Origin: Paracoccus liaowanqingii
Lineage (GTDB): Bacteria; Pseudomonadota; Alphaproteobacteria; Rhodobacterales; Rhodobacteraceae
Reading direction: 5' to 3'
Length of the DNA: 64,000 bases
Assembly: GCF_004683865.2 (NCBI RefSeq)
Contig: NZ_CP038439.1
Coordinates: 2,482,001-2,546,000 of the forward strand
Part shown: piece by piece, positions 35,193-44,059 of the stretch
Layout of the letters: each line of letters starts with the position of its first letter
How positions within the stretch are numbered: position 1 is the first letter of the stretch
Notes under the pieces: generated by a model
Databases searched by the model: none
What the model was told of the DNA's origin: nothing
The model's input: the letters and a program-made list of their open reading frames with translations, nothing else
Position numbers and translations under genes: made by a program

Positions 35193-37217
35193 TCAGACCA
35201 GCCCGCGCCCCTTCAGCAGCGCATCCACCCCCGGCATGCGCTGGCGGAACGCCATCCACAGCTCGTCCGCCGGGGCCGATCCGCCGCGCGACAGGATCGT
35301 CTCCTCCAGCCGCCGCGCGGTGGCCGGATCGAAGATGTCGCCCGTCTCCTCGAAGGCCGCGAAGGCGTCGGCATCCATGACCTCGGACCACATGTAGCTG
35401 TAGTATCCGCTGGCATAGCTGTCGCCCGCGAAGACATGGGCGAAATGCGGCGTGGCGTGGCGCATCGGGATGGCGCGCGGCCCGTCCAGCGCGGTCAGGA
35501 TCTCGGCCTGCCGGGCCATCGCATCTTGGGGCGGTGCGCCACGATGGAAGGCCAGATCGACCAGCGCGCTTTCCAGATACTCCACCGTCGAGAATCCCGC
35601 CCCCGCCTTGCCCGCCGCCAGCAGGCGGTCGCGCAGGTCGGCGGGCAGGACCTCGCCCGTCTCGTGGTGGCGGGCATGGGCATCCAGCACGGCGGGCTGC
35701 TCCAGCCAGTGTTCATACAGCTGGCTGGGCAGTTCGACGAAGTCCTGCGCCACCGAGGTCCCCGAGATCGAGGGCCAGGTCACGTCCGACAGGATGTGAT
35801 GCGTCGCATGGCCGAATTCGTGAAAGAGCGTCCGCGCATCGTCCCAGGACAGGAAGGCCGGGGCGCCTGCCTCTTCGGGCGGGGTGAAGTTGCAGACGTT
35901 GACGACGATGGGCCGCTGCCCTTCGCCCAGCTTGTGCTGGACCTGCAGCGACGAACACCACGCCCCCGACCGCTTGGACGGCCGCGCGAAGTAATCGCCC
36001 ACGAAGACCGCCATCAGCTGTCCCCCGCGCGTGACCCGCCAGGCGCGCACATCGGGCGACCACAGCGGCGCCTGCAGCGGCTGGAACTCCAGCCCGAACA
36101 GGCGCTGCGCCACGTCGAAGACCGCGCCCAGCATCGCGTCCAGCGTCAGATAGGGCGCCACCTGATCGGCATCCACGTCGTGATCCTGCTGGCGCAGCCG
36201 GGCGGCATACAGGCGCCAGTCCCAGGCCTCCAGCGGGCCGTTGACGCCGTCGGCGCGCAGCATCTCGGTCAGCCGCGCCTCGTCCGAGGCGGCGCGAGCG
36301 CGGGCGGCGGTCCAGACCTCGGACAGCAGCGCCTCGACCCGCTCGGGCGTGGCGGCCATCTGGGTGTCCAGCTTCCACGAGGCGAAATCGGCAAAGCCCA
36401 GCAGCTGCGCGCGCTCATGGCGCAGGGCCAGGATCTCGTGCAGGACCGGCAGGTTGTCGGTCCCCTGCCCGCCCGCACCGTCCCCCGATCCGCGCGCGGT
36501 CCAGGCGCGGAAGGCGGTCTCGCGCAGCGCCCGGTCGCCCGCATGTTCCAGGAAGGGCACGATCAGCGAGCGGTTCAGCGTCACGATCTGGCCGGTCAGC
36601 CCGCGCTCCTTCGCCGCCGCCCGCATGGCGCGTCGCAGCCAGCCGGGCAGGCCCTCCAGCCGGTCGTCGGGGATGGGCAGGATGTAGTCGCGCTCATCCT
36701 CCAGCACGTTCTGGGTGAACTGGGTGGTCAGCACCGCCAGCCGGGCGCGGATCGCGGTCATCCGGGCGCGCCCCGCCTCGTCCAGCCCGGCCCCCGCCCG
36801 GGTCAGGTCGCGCAGCGCCAGTTCGGTGATGCGCGCATCCTCGGGCGGCAGGGCGGAGGCGCTCTGCGCCACGGCGTTGACCCGGGCGTAAAGGCGGGGG
36901 TCCATGCTGATGCGGCTGCCGTGATCGGCCAGGCGCGGCGCGAAATCGCGCTGCAGCGCCTGACGCGCCTCGTTCGAATCGACGCCGGCCAGCGTGTAGA
37001 AGACGGACAGGACGCGGTTCAGCCCCTCGTCGGCCAGCTCCATCGCGGCGATGGTGTTGGCGAAGTCGGGCGCGTCGGGATTGGCGGCGATCGCCTCATG
37101 CGCGGCCTCCGATGCGGCCAGTTCGCGGTCGAATGCCGGGGCGAAATCGGCATCGGCGATCAGATCGAAGCGCGGCAGCCCCTCGGGGCCGGTCCAGCGG
37201 GTCAGTTGCGGGTTCAT
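35193..37217 (-). CDS. M3 family zinc metallopeptidase (peptidyl-dipeptidase / oligopeptidase)
   Basis: Cytoplasmic oligopeptide-degrading enzyme of 674 residues. The zinc motif is LFHEFGHATHH (HExxH); the third ligand Glu and later His/Tyr residues are in FVELPSQLYEHW and YASGYYSYMWSEVMDADAF, as in Dcp and OpdA. There is no signal peptide. ATG 37217 follows a strong ribosome-binding site (AGGAGGTCTC). Whether it acts as dipeptidyl carboxypeptidase (Dcp) or oligopeptidase A cannot be decided here, though the C-terminal MPGVDALLKGRGL resembles Dcp. It lies 26 bp downstream of the ThiF-like gene. Confidence 0.92.
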   Translation of the reverse strand: MNPQLTRWTGPEGLPRFDLIADADFAPAFDRELAASEAAHEAIAANPDAPDFANTIAAMELADEGLNRVLSVFYTLAGVDSNEARQALQRDFAPRLADHGSRISMDPRLYARVNAVAQSASALPPEDARITELALRDLTRAGAGLDEAGRARMTAIRARLAVLTTQFTQNVLEDERDYILPIPDDRLEGLPGWLRRAMRAAAKERGLTGQIVTLNRSLIVPFLEHAGDRALRETAFRAWTARGSGDGAGGQGTDNLPVLHEILALRHERAQLLGFADFASWKLDTQMAATPERVEALLSEVWTAARARAASDEARLTEMLRADGVNGPLEAWDWRLYAARLRQQDHDVDADQVAPYLTLDAMLGAVFDVAQRLFGLEFQPLQAPLWSPDVRAWRVTRGGQLMAVFVGDYFARPSKRSGAWCSSLQVQHKLGEGQRPIVVNVCNFTPPEEAGAPAFLSWDDARTLFHEFGHATHHILSDVTWPSISGTSVAQDFVELPSQLYEHWLEQPAVLDAHARHHETGEVLPADLRDRLLAAGKAGAGFSTVEYLESALVDLAFHRGAPPQDAMARQAEILTALDGPRAIPMRHATPHFAHVFAGDSYASGYYSYMWSEVMDADAFAAFEETGDIFDPATARRLEETILSRGGSAPADELWMAFRQRMPGVDALLKGRGLV

Positions 37218-37243
37218 GAGACCTCCTGTCGGTTGCCCCGACC

Positions 37244-38296
37244 CTAGAGAGGCGCCGCCCCGCGGGCCAGAGCCGATTGGCGCCCGCAGACCGGACAGCC
37301 CGGATCGGGCAAGGTGCCGATCGTCCGCGTCTCGCCATAGAGCCCGTCGAACAGGATCATCCGGCCCCGCAGCCCCTGCCCCGCGCCGGTCAGGTGCTTG
37401 ATCGCCTCCAGCGCCATCAGGCTGCCGATGACACCGGGCAGGGCGCCGACGACGCCCGCCTCGGCGCAGGGCGCGTCGTGCTCGGGGGCCTTGGGAAAGA
37501 GGCAGGCGATGCAGGGGCCGCCCCGCGCCGGATCGGACAGGGTCACCTGCCCGTCCCATTGCCCGATGGCGCCCCAGATCAGCGGCACGCCCGCCGCCAC
37601 GCAGGCGCGGTTGATGGCGGCGCGGGTGGCGAAGCTGTCGGTGCCGTCGATGACCAGATCATGGGCGGCGATCAGGGCACCGTCGCCTTCCGTGATGCGC
37701 CGCGTCAGGGGGGTGATGTCCAGATGCGGGTTCAGGGCCAGCATCGCCTGCGCCGCGGCATAAGCCTTGGGCTCGCCGCGCAGATCGTCGCGAAAGATCA
37801 CCTGCCGCTGCAGGTTGGACAGGCCGACCGTGTCGTCATCGGCCAGGGTGATGCGCCCCACCCCCGCCGCCGCCAGGTACAGGCACAAAGGCGAGCCCAG
37901 CCCCCCCGCGCCGATCACCAGCACCCGCGCGGCCTTCAGCTGCATCTGGCCCCCGCCGCCGATCTGGCGCAGGACCAGATGGCGGGCATAGCGGTCCAGT
38001 TCGGCCCCCGACAGGCCCTCGTCGCGGGTGACCGGCACGGGATCGGGCGTCGCGCGGGCGCGCAACCGGCGCAGAAGGCCGCGATAGGCGATGACCAGCC
38101 CGACCATGGCGCCCAGCACCAGCCAGCCCGCCGCCGATCCGCCGACCGCCGCCGCCGCCCCGCTGCCCGGGGCCACCACCTGCAGCGACAGCATGCCCAC
38201 CCACAGCAGGCCGATCATCAGCAGCGTCACCTGCCGCGGCAGATGCAGCACGCGGCCCAGAATCAGCAGCATCACGATCAGGAAGACGCCCAGCAT
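37244..38296 (-). CDS. ThiF/MoeB/HesA-family adenylyltransferase with N-terminal membrane segment
   Basis: E1-like enzyme that adenylates the C-terminus of a sulfur-carrier protein such as MoaD or ThiS. Residues 1-75 hold two or three hydrophobic helices (LGVFLIVMLLILGRVL and later). After a basic linker, the E1 domain starts LDRYARHLVLRQIGGGGQ. It has the nucleotide motif GAGGLGSPLCLYLAAAGVG, DDDTVGLSNLQRQ, DGTDSFATRAAIN and zinc cysteines in CIACLFP and CPVCG. No rhodanese domain follows. The 350-residue form starts at ATG 38296, sharing one base with the dut stop. The membrane anchor is unusual compared with soluble E. coli MoeB. Partner unknown. Confidence 0.9.
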   Translation of the reverse strand: MLGVFLIVMLLILGRVLHLPRQVTLLMIGLLWVGMLSLQVVAPGSGAAAAVGGSAAGWLVLGAMVGLVIAYRGLLRRLRARATPDPVPVTRDEGLSGAELDRYARHLVLRQIGGGGQMQLKAARVLVIGAGGLGSPLCLYLAAAGVGRITLADDDTVGLSNLQRQVIFRDDLRGEPKAYAAAQAMLALNPHLDITPLTRRITEGDGALIAAHDLVIDGTDSFATRAAINRACVAAGVPLIWGAIGQWDGQVTLSDPARGGPCIACLFPKAPEHDAPCAEAGVVGALPGVIGSLMALEAIKHLTGAGQGLRGRMILFDGLYGETRTIGTLPDPGCPVCGRQSALARGAAPL

Positions 38297-38787
38297 CAGA
38301 TGCCCCCCCGGTCCGGCCCGGTCCCGGTCGAGCCGAAGCCGCCCTGCCCGCGCGCGGTCTCGTCCAGCGCCGCGACCGGCGCAAAGCGGGCCTGCGGGGC
38401 CGGGGCCACGACCATCTGCGCGATCCGGTCGCCATGGGCCACGGTGAAGGGCGCATCGCCCAGGTTGAGCAGGATCACCCCAAGCGGGCCGCGATAGTCG
38501 CTGTCGATGGTGCCCGGCGCATTGGGCAGGGTGATCCCGTGCTTCAGCGCCAGACCGGAGCGGGGGCGGACTTGCACCTCCCACCCCTCGGGGATGGCCA
38601 GCGCCATCCCGGTGGGGATCAGCGCACGGCCCAAGGGCGGCAGCGTGATCCCGGCGGCCCGGTCGACGGGGGCAAGGTTCGCGCAGAGGTCGGCGCCCGC
38701 CGCGCCGGGCGTCTGATAGCGCGGCAGGGGAATGGCGGGGTCGCCCTCGGGCAGGCGCATCAGGCGGATCTGGGGGGCATCGGTCAT
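38296..38787 (-). CDS. dut: Deoxyuridine 5'-triphosphate nucleotidohydrolase
   Basis: Hydrolyses dUTP to dUMP, keeping uracil out of DNA and supplying dTMP synthesis. The 163-residue trimeric-type dUTPase shows the five motifs: [51 protein letters not shown] and the C-terminal [14 protein letters not shown] 38787 ([14 protein letters not shown]) is 18 bp from the infC terminator. It overlaps the ThiF-like gene by one base. Confidence 0.97.
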   Translation of the reverse strand: MTDAPQIRLMRLPEGDPAIPLPRYQTPGAAGADLCANLAPVDRAAGITLPPLGRALIPTGMALAIPEGWEVQVRPRSGLALKHGITLPNAPGTIDSDYRGPLGVILLNLGDAPFTVAHGDRIAQMVVAPAPQARFAPVAALDETARGQGGFGSTGTGPDRGGI

Positions 38788-38805
38788 GCGCCACCCTAGC
38801 CATGC

Positions 38806-38835
38806 AAAAGGCCGCGCGGCAATGCCCGCGCGGCC
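38806..38835 (-). terminator. Rho-independent terminator of infC
   Basis: A 10-bp perfect stem GGCCGCGCGG / CCGCGCGGCC around a 6-nt loop, followed on the minus strand by TTTT. It lies 26 bp after the infC stop and before dut. Confidence 0.85.
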
Positions 38836-38861
38836 CTGAAGATGTCGCATGTGTCGCAGGC

Positions 38862-39401
38862 CTATTTCGGCGCGATCATCATGACCATCTGGCGGCCTTC
38901 CAGCTTGGGCATGGTTTCCACCTTGCCGGCCTCGCCCACGTCGTCGCGGACCCGGTGCAGCAGTTCCAGTCCCAGATCCTGATGGGCCATCTCGCGGCCG
39001 CGGAAGCGCAGGGTCACCTTGACCTTGTCGCCGCCTTCCAGGAACTTCATCACGCTGCGCATCTTGACGTCGTAGTCGTGGATGTCGGTTCCCGGACGGA
39101 ACTTGATCTCCTTGACCTCGATGACCTTCTGCTTCTTGCGGGCCTCGGCCTCGCGCTTCTGCATCTCGTACTTGTACTTGCCGAGGTCCATGACCTTGCA
39201 GACCGGCGGGGCCGCGTTCGGCGAAATCTCGACCAGATCCAGCCCGGCATCCTGGGCCATCTGCATGCCGACGGAGGGCGGCACGACGCCGATGTTCTCT
39301 CCCTCGGGGCCGATCAGGCGGATCTCGGACACGCGGATGCGTTCGTTGGTCCGGGGGCCGGTGTCACGTTGGGGCGGTGCGTTATGCGGGCGACGGGCTA
39401 T
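38862..39401 (-). CDS. infC: Translation initiation factor IF-3 (ATA start codon)
   Basis: IF-3 binds the 30S subunit, checks the initiation codon and prevents premature subunit joining. The body ([63 protein letters not shown]) is typical. A GTG at 39332 would cut off the conserved N-terminal residues. Reading upstream in frame gives [20 protein letters not shown], preceded by ATA at 39401, and an AAGGAG ribosome-binding site lies 7 nt before it. The ATA start gives 179 residues, the normal length. Use of a near-cognate start parallels the AUU of E. coli infC, where IF-3 represses its own translation. Terminator at 38806-38835. Confidence 0.95.
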   Translation of the reverse strand: MARRPHNAPPQRDTGPRTNERIRVSEIRLIGPEGENIGVVPPSVGMQMAQDAGLDLVEISPNAAPPVCKVMDLGKYKYEMQKREAEARKKQKVIEVKEIKFRPGTDIHDYDVKMRSVMKFLEGGDKVKVTLRFRGREMAHQDLGLELLHRVRDDVGEAGKVETMPKLEGRQMVMMIAPK

Positions 39402-39408
39402 GGCGGTG

Positions 39409-39414
39409 CTCCTT
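39409..39414 (-). promoter_or_regulatory. Ribosome-binding site that fixes the ATA start of infC
   Basis: AAGGAG on the minus strand, 7 nt upstream of ATA 39401. No comparable site precedes the GTG at 39332, so it decides the start. Confidence 0.8.
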
Positions 39415-39440
39415 TAATGGCCAATGCGCAAGTGGCAGGA

Positions 39441-39468
39441 AAATAAGGCCCCGCGCGCCATGTTTCAA
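39441..39468 (-). promoter_or_regulatory. Predicted infC promoter
   Basis: TTGAAA (39468-39463) and TTATTT (39446-39441) on the minus strand are separated by 16 bp, about 40 bp upstream of the infC start. The -10 is AT-rich for this genome. Confidence 0.4.
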
Positions 39469-39602
39469 CCGGAATTGATCGATATCGGCCGCAAATCGAC
39501 CATCCGGGGCCGGATCGGAGGTCCTGCGGGCCCTGCGGCGGGTTTTCTGGCCCGAAGGGCTGTGCCATAGAAGGGCTCATATCCTCAGTTCCCAGGTGCC
39601 GC

Positions 39603-40379
39603 ATGTCCAAACTGTTGCCGATCGTCGTGATTCTTCTGCTGGCGGCCGGGGGCGGATGGCTGTTCCTGCAAGGCGCGGATGACGAGGCCGAAGTCCTGGC
39701 CCAAGCCCCCGCCCAAGGCTCTGTCGAGGCCCCTGCCCCCGCCGAGGTTGCCCCCGCCGACGCGCCGCAGGCCGATGTGCCGCAGACCGATGCGGGCGCC
39801 GCCGCGCGTCTGGCCGAGGATGCGGCCCAGGCCGCGGGCGATGCCGCGCAACTGGCGGACGAGGCGCCCTCGGATCCCGATGCCGACAACCAGGCCGCCG
39901 CCGAGGCCGCGGCAGACGCCGCAGCCGATGCCGCGGCCATCGCCGCGGATGCCGCCGCCGAAGCCGCCCGCGCCTCCGAGGATACCGGCGCCGCCCCGGC
40001 CTCGGCCGCAGCCGACGCCGCCGAGGCCGCCGCCGTCGCCGCCCTGGACGCCGCCGACCGTGCTGCCGCCGCCGCTGCCGGTGCGACCGCCGGCGTGACG
40101 GCGCTGGCGCCGGCCGAAGCCGCCGAAGAGGCCGCGACCGCCGCGCAGGATGCCGCCGAGGCCGCGTCAGATACCGCCGACGCCGCCTCGATCGCCGCGC
40201 GGATCGAGGCGCTGCTGACCCCCGAGGGGTTCGACCGCGCGCAGGTCGACCGGATCATCGACGGCGCCACCTTGGCCGAGCCGCAGAAGCAGACGCTCAA
40301 GGAACTGGTCGCCGCCGCCGAGGGCAATCCCCAGCTGCTGGCGCAGGCGCTGGAGCAGGTCAAGGCGGTGATGCGCTGA
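39603..40379 (+). CDS. Ala-rich membrane-anchored protein of unknown function
   Basis: The 258-residue product starts MSKLLPIVVILLLAAGGGWLF, a single membrane helix or uncleaved signal. Residues about 30-195 are dominated by Ala with Asp/Glu and few Lys, made of AAADAA-like words that suggest a long helix. The last 60 residues are more complex (IEALLTPEGFDRAQVDRIID, QKQTLKELVAAAEGNPQLL, ALEQVKAVMR) and look like a folded helical domain. No family is recognised. The stop shares one base with the start of the next gene, implying coupled translation with the glycosyltransferase-like protein. The DNA repeat of GCC/GAT words may be prone to length change. Confidence 0.8.
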   Translation: MSKLLPIVVILLLAAGGGWLFLQGADDEAEVLAQAPAQGSVEAPAPAEVAPADAPQADVPQTDAGAAARLAEDAAQAAGDAAQLADEAPSDPDADNQAAAEAAADAAADAAAIAADAAAEAARASEDTGAAPASAAADAAEAAAVAALDAADRAAAAAAGATAGVTALAPAEAAEEAATAAQDAAEAASDTADAASIAARIEALLTPEGFDRAQVDRIIDGATLAEPQKQTLKELVAAAEGNPQLLAQALEQVKAVMR

Positions 40380-41251
40380 TGCTGCTGCCCCCGGAAAGCA
40401 TGGAGCGCTTCCTGGCCCGCAAGCCCGAGGTGCTGGCCAAGGGTCCGCTGGCGCTGATCCTGGTCGAGGATGCCACCGCCGTCGCCGCGACCGTCGAACA
40501 TCACATCGGACGCGGCTTCCGGCACATCCTGCTGTTCTCGGACCAGCCGCAGGACCTGCCCGAGGTGCTGGCCTCCAAGGTCACGCAGCTGCCCTATGAC
40601 ACTCGCCGCCCCGATGCCCATGTCGAGGCGGTGAACGCGGTCATCCGCGCGGTGCCGACGGGGACCTGGCTGTACTACTGCTACAATGCCGAATTCCTGT
40701 TCTATCCCTTCTGCGAGACCCGCAGCGTGGGCGAGATGCTGGGCTTTCACACCGAGGAACGCCGCCCCGCCATGCTGAGCTATGTGGTCGACCTCTATGC
40801 GGGCGACCTGACGACCCATCCCGATGCCGTGGACCTGGACGCGCCGCTGTTCGACCGCGCGGGCTATTACGCGCTTGGCCGGATCGGGCCCGACGGTCAG
40901 GCGCGCGACCGGCAGCTGGACTTCCACGGCGGCCTGCGCTGGCGCTACGAGGAGCTGCTGCCCCCCGACCGGCGCCGCATCGACCGCATCGCCCTGTTCC
41001 GTGCAGCGCCGGGGTTGCAGGTGACTGCCGATCACCGCTTCTCCATCGAGGAATACAACACCTATTCCTGTCCCTGGCACCACAACCTGACCGCCGCCAT
41101 CGCCTCGTTCCGGGTGGCCAAGGCGCTGGCGACCAATCCCGGGTCGCGCGACCAGGTGGGCAGCCTGACCTGGCGCAACTCGCATCCCTTCGAGTGGAGC
41201 GGCGACCAGCTGATGAACCTGGGCCTGATGGAGCCCGGGCAGTGGTTCTAG
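40379..41251 (+). CDS. Glycosyltransferase-like protein (family 2_4 type), probably non-canonical
   Basis: A 290-residue soluble protein. The start KGPLALILVEDATAVAATVEHHIGRGFRHILLFSD resembles GT-A glycosyltransferases of the Glyco_tranf_2_4 / GT92-like group. WLYYCYNAEFLFYPF (about residues 97-111) sits where such enzymes have a DxDEF metal-binding motif; here both Asp positions are Tyr and Ala. The C-terminal half has YSCPWHHNLTAAIASFR and is rich in aromatic residues. If the alignment is right, the protein may not bind metal or may use another mechanism. It is translationally coupled to the Ala-rich membrane protein. The assignment is from memory of the family and should be treated as tentative. 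Confidence 0.7.
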   Translation: MLLPPESMERFLARKPEVLAKGPLALILVEDATAVAATVEHHIGRGFRHILLFSDQPQDLPEVLASKVTQLPYDTRRPDAHVEAVNAVIRAVPTGTWLYYCYNAEFLFYPFCETRSVGEMLGFHTEERRPAMLSYVVDLYAGDLTTHPDAVDLDAPLFDRAGYYALGRIGPDGQARDRQLDFHGGLRWRYEELLPPDRRRIDRIALFRAAPGLQVTADHRFSIEEYNTYSCPWHHNLTAAIASFRVAKALATNPGSRDQVGSLTWRNSHPFEWSGDQLMNLGLMEPGQWF

Positions 41252-41292
41252 GCGGCGGGTGACCGGCGGCGGGGGCGGCGCGCCGCTTGCCC

Positions 41293-41320
41293 TTGCGTCG
41301 ATCTGACCCCGGATGATAGA
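41293..41320 (+). promoter_or_regulatory. Possible fabA promoter
   Basis: TTGCGT (41293-41298) and GATAGA (41315-41320) are 16 bp apart, 63 bp before fabA. Weak but the best pair in the 132-bp gap. Confidence 0.28.
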
Positions 41321-41383
41321 CCCTTGCGCAATCCGACGATCCCGCCCGGCCCGCAGGGGCCGCCCAGAAAAGGCACGACCCGC

Positions 41384-41893
41384 ATGGCTTTGACCCAGAC
41401 CAGCTTCACCCGCGACGACCTGCTTGCCTGCGCGCGCGGAGAGCTGTTCGGCCCCGGCAATGCCCAACTGCCCGAGCCGCCGATGCTGATGATGGACCGC
41501 ATCACCGAGGTGTCCGAGGATGGCGGCGAACATGGCAAGGGCCATATCGTGGCCGAATTCGACATCACCCCGGACCTGTGGTTCTTCACCTGCCATTTCC
41601 CCGGCAACCCGATCATGCCCGGCTGCCTGGGCCTGGACGGGCTGTGGCAGCTGACCGGCTTCAACCTGGGCTGGCGCGGCTGGCAGGGGCGCGGCTATGC
41701 GCTTGGCGTGGGAGAGGTCAAGCTGACCGGCATGGTCCGCCCCGACCGCAAGCTGCTGCGCTATACCGTCGACTTCACCAAGGCCCTGCAGACCCGCCGC
41801 CTGACCATGGGCGTGGCCGATGGCCGCGTCGAGGCCGATGGCGAGGTCATCTATCAGGTCAAGGACATGAAAGTGGCCCTGTCGGCCAGCTGA
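41384..41893 (+). CDS. fabA: 3-hydroxydecanoyl-ACP dehydratase/isomerase
   Basis: Dehydrates 3-hydroxyacyl-ACP and isomerises trans-2- to cis-3-decenoyl-ACP, the branch point of anaerobic-type unsaturated fatty acid synthesis. The 169-residue hotdog protein contains [20 protein letters not shown], with the catalytic His and the Asp of the helix. ATG 41384 follows AAAAGG. It is followed by fabB after 23 bp, the classic functional pair, then fabI. Confidence 0.97.
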   Translation: MALTQTSFTRDDLLACARGELFGPGNAQLPEPPMLMMDRITEVSEDGGEHGKGHIVAEFDITPDLWFFTCHFPGNPIMPGCLGLDGLWQLTGFNLGWRGWQGRGYALGVGEVKLTGMVRPDRKLLRYTVDFTKALQTRRLTMGVADGRVEADGEVIYQVKDMKVALSAS

Positions 41894-41916
41894 TCCCACT
41901 CATCAAGGAGGCCCCC

Positions 41917-43146
41917 ATGCGTCGCGTCGTCATCACCGGGCTTGGCATCATATCCCCCATCGGCAACTCGGCCGACGAGGTCACCGACAGCCTGCGGGCC
42001 GGCAAATCGGGCATCGTCTTCGCCCCCGAATATGCCGAGCACGGCTTTCGCAGCCAGGTCCACGGGATGCCCCAGATCGTGCTGGAGGACCATGTCGACA
42101 AGCGCAACCTGCGCTTCATGGGTCCGGGGGCGGCCTACAACTTCCTGGCCATGGAGCAGGCGATCGCCGACAGCGGCCTGGACGAAAGCGACGTGTCGAA
42201 CGAGCGCACCGGCCTGATCATGGGATCGGGCGGGCCGTCGACCTCGAACTTCTTCCTGGCCCACCAGACGGTCATCGAGAAGGGCGCGCCCAAGAAGATG
42301 GGCCCCTTCATGGTGACCCGCTGCATGTCGTCGACGAACTCGGCTTGCCTGGCGACGCCCTTCAAGATCAAGGGCGTGAACTATTCCATCACCTCGGCCT
42401 GCGCGACATCGGCGCACTGCATCGGCAACGGGGTCGAGCAGATCCAGATGGGCAAGCAGGACATCGTCTTCGCCGGCGGCGGCGAGGAACTGGACTGGAC
42501 GCTGTCCTGCCTCTTCGACGCGATGGGCGCGATGTCGTCCAAGTACAACGACACGCCCGAGACCGCCTCCCGCCCCTATGATGCGACCCGCGACGGCTTC
42601 GTGATCGCGGGCGGCGGCGGCGTCGTGGTGCTGGAAGAGCTGTCCCACGCGCTGGCGCGCGGCGCCAAGATCTATGCCGAGGTCACCGGATACGGGGCCA
42701 CCAGCGACGGATACGACATGGTCGCACCTTCGGGCGAGGGCGGCGAGCGGGCGATGCGCGTCGCCATGGCCACCCTGCCCGAGGGCCGCAAGGTCAGCTA
42801 CATCAACGCCCACGGCACCTCGACCCCGGTCGGCGATCTGGGTGAGATCAAGGCGATCCGCCGCATCTTCGGCGAGGGCGCGACCCCGCCGGTCAGCTCG
42901 ACCAAGTCGCTGACCGGGCATTCGCTTGGCGCGACCGGCGTGCACGAGGCGATCTATGCGCTGCTGATGTTGCAAAATGACTTCATCGCCGCCTCGGCGA
43001 ACGTGACCACGCTGGACCCCGAGATTCAACCGGGCGAGATTGCCTCCAGCCGCGTCGACGATGCCGGGCTGGATTCGGTCCTATCGAACAGCTTCGGCTT
43101 CGGCGGCACCAATGCCACGCTGCTGATGTCGCGCTATCTGGAATGA
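41917..43146 (+). CDS. fabB: 3-oxoacyl-ACP synthase I
   Basis: Elongating ketosynthase required to extend cis-3-decenoyl-ACP made by FabA. The 409-residue thiolase-fold enzyme has the active-site Cys in [10 protein letters not shown] and the two His in [11 protein letters not shown] and [12 protein letters not shown], with the C-terminal SFGFGGTNA. The start ATG 41917 ([16 protein letters not shown]) is preceded by AAGGAGG, a strong site; a longer frame through fabA is false. Confidence 0.97.
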   Translation: MRRVVITGLGIISPIGNSADEVTDSLRAGKSGIVFAPEYAEHGFRSQVHGMPQIVLEDHVDKRNLRFMGPGAAYNFLAMEQAIADSGLDESDVSNERTGLIMGSGGPSTSNFFLAHQTVIEKGAPKKMGPFMVTRCMSSTNSACLATPFKIKGVNYSITSACATSAHCIGNGVEQIQMGKQDIVFAGGGEELDWTLSCLFDAMGAMSSKYNDTPETASRPYDATRDGFVIAGGGGVVVLEELSHALARGAKIYAEVTGYGATSDGYDMVAPSGEGGERAMRVAMATLPEGRKVSYINAHGTSTPVGDLGEIKAIRRIFGEGATPPVSSTKSLTGHSLGATGVHEAIYALLMLQNDFIAASANVTTLDPEIQPGEIASSRVDDAGLDSVLSNSFGFGGTNATLLMSRYLE

Positions 43147-43167
43147 CGTAACGACAAGGGACAGCTC

Positions 43168-43956
43168 ATGGGCGATCTTCTGAAGGGCAAGCGCGGGCTT
43201 GTCATGGGGGTCGCCAACGAGCGGTCCATTGCCTGGGGCATCGCGCGCGCGATGGCGGCCGAGGGGGCTGAGCTGGCCTTCTCCTATCAGGGCGAGGCCT
43301 TCGGCAAGCGGGTCGAGCCGCTGGCCGCCTCGGTCGGATCGGACCTTCTGGTCGATGTGGACGTGACCGACGACGCCTCGCTGGACGGGGCCTTCGCGAC
43401 CCTGGCCGAGCGGTGGGGCCAGCTGGACTTCCTGATCCATGCCATCGCCTTTTCCAACAAGGACGAGTTGACCGGCCGGTTCATGAACACCAGCCGCGCC
43501 AACTTCAAGCGCAGCCTGGAGATCAGCTGCTATTCCCTGATCGAGGTCGCGCGCCGCGCCCATCCGCTGATGGCACCGGGCGCCTCGATCATCACCCTGA
43601 CCTATGGCGGATCGAACCGGGTGACGCCCTTCTACAACGTCATGGGCGTGGCCAAGGCCGCGCTCGAGGCCAGTGTGCGCTATCTGGCCAACGACCTGGG
43701 CCCCGACGGCATCCGCGTGAACGCGATCAGCCCGGGCCCGATGAAGACGCTGGCCGGTGCCGCCATCGGCGGCGCACGCAAGACCTTCCGCCACACCGAG
43801 GCCAATGCGCCGCTGCGTGCCAATGCCACGCTGGAGGCGATCGGCGGCACGGCCGTGTGGCTGACCTCGGACTGGGGGGCCTGCACCACGGGCGAGATCG
43901 TGACGGTGGATGGCGGCTATCACGTGCTGGGGATGCCGCAGAGCGAGAACCTCTGA
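43168..43956 (+). CDS. fabI: Enoyl-ACP reductase (NADH)
   Basis: Reduces trans-2-enoyl-ACP, the last step of each elongation cycle, and is the target of triclosan in other bacteria. The 262-residue SDR protein has the FabI-type cofactor motif GVANERSIAWGIA and the active site YNVMGVAK (Tyr-x6-Lys), with Tyr of LTYGGSNRV before it. It lies 21 bp after fabB in the same operon. Confidence 0.97.
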   Translation: MGDLLKGKRGLVMGVANERSIAWGIARAMAAEGAELAFSYQGEAFGKRVEPLAASVGSDLLVDVDVTDDASLDGAFATLAERWGQLDFLIHAIAFSNKDELTGRFMNTSRANFKRSLEISCYSLIEVARRAHPLMAPGASIITLTYGGSNRVTPFYNVMGVAKAALEASVRYLANDLGPDGIRVNAISPGPMKTLAGAAIGGARKTFRHTEANAPLRANATLEAIGGTAVWLTSDWGACTTGEIVTVDGGYHVLGMPQSENL

Positions 43957-44000
43957 GGTTGGTGCCGGGGGCCGGCCCGCAGAATAGGAACCATTAGGTT

Positions 44001-44053
44001 GAGCCGGGGGCCAGCCCCCGGACCCCCGGGATATTTTCGCCAAGATGAAAGGG
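44001..44053. repeat. Dispersed intergenic hairpin element (copy 5)
   Basis: GCCGGGGGCCAGCCCCCGG (hairpin), ACCCCCGGGATATTTTCGCC and AAGATGAAAGGG form the same order as the reverse complement of the repeat at 712-780. It follows fabI. Its AAGATGAAA end supplies an ATG (44045) in frame with the next gene, which is probably not the true start. Confidence 0.7.
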
Positions 44054-44059
44054 CTGCGC

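Noticed and set aside
39333..39401. GTG at 39332 as the infC start
   Set aside because: It would remove conserved N-terminal residues and lacks a ribosome-binding site, while ATA 39401 has a strong one.
39880..40100. GCC/GAT-rich stretch considered as a CRISPR or regular tandem array
   Set aside because: The words are irregular codon-level Ala/Asp repeats inside an open reading frame; there are no constant repeats with unique spacers.
44045..44059. ATG at 44045 as start of the alpha/beta hydrolase
   Set aside because: It lies in the CAAGATGAAA end of the dispersed intergenic repeat; ATG 44060 matches the start of the domain better.
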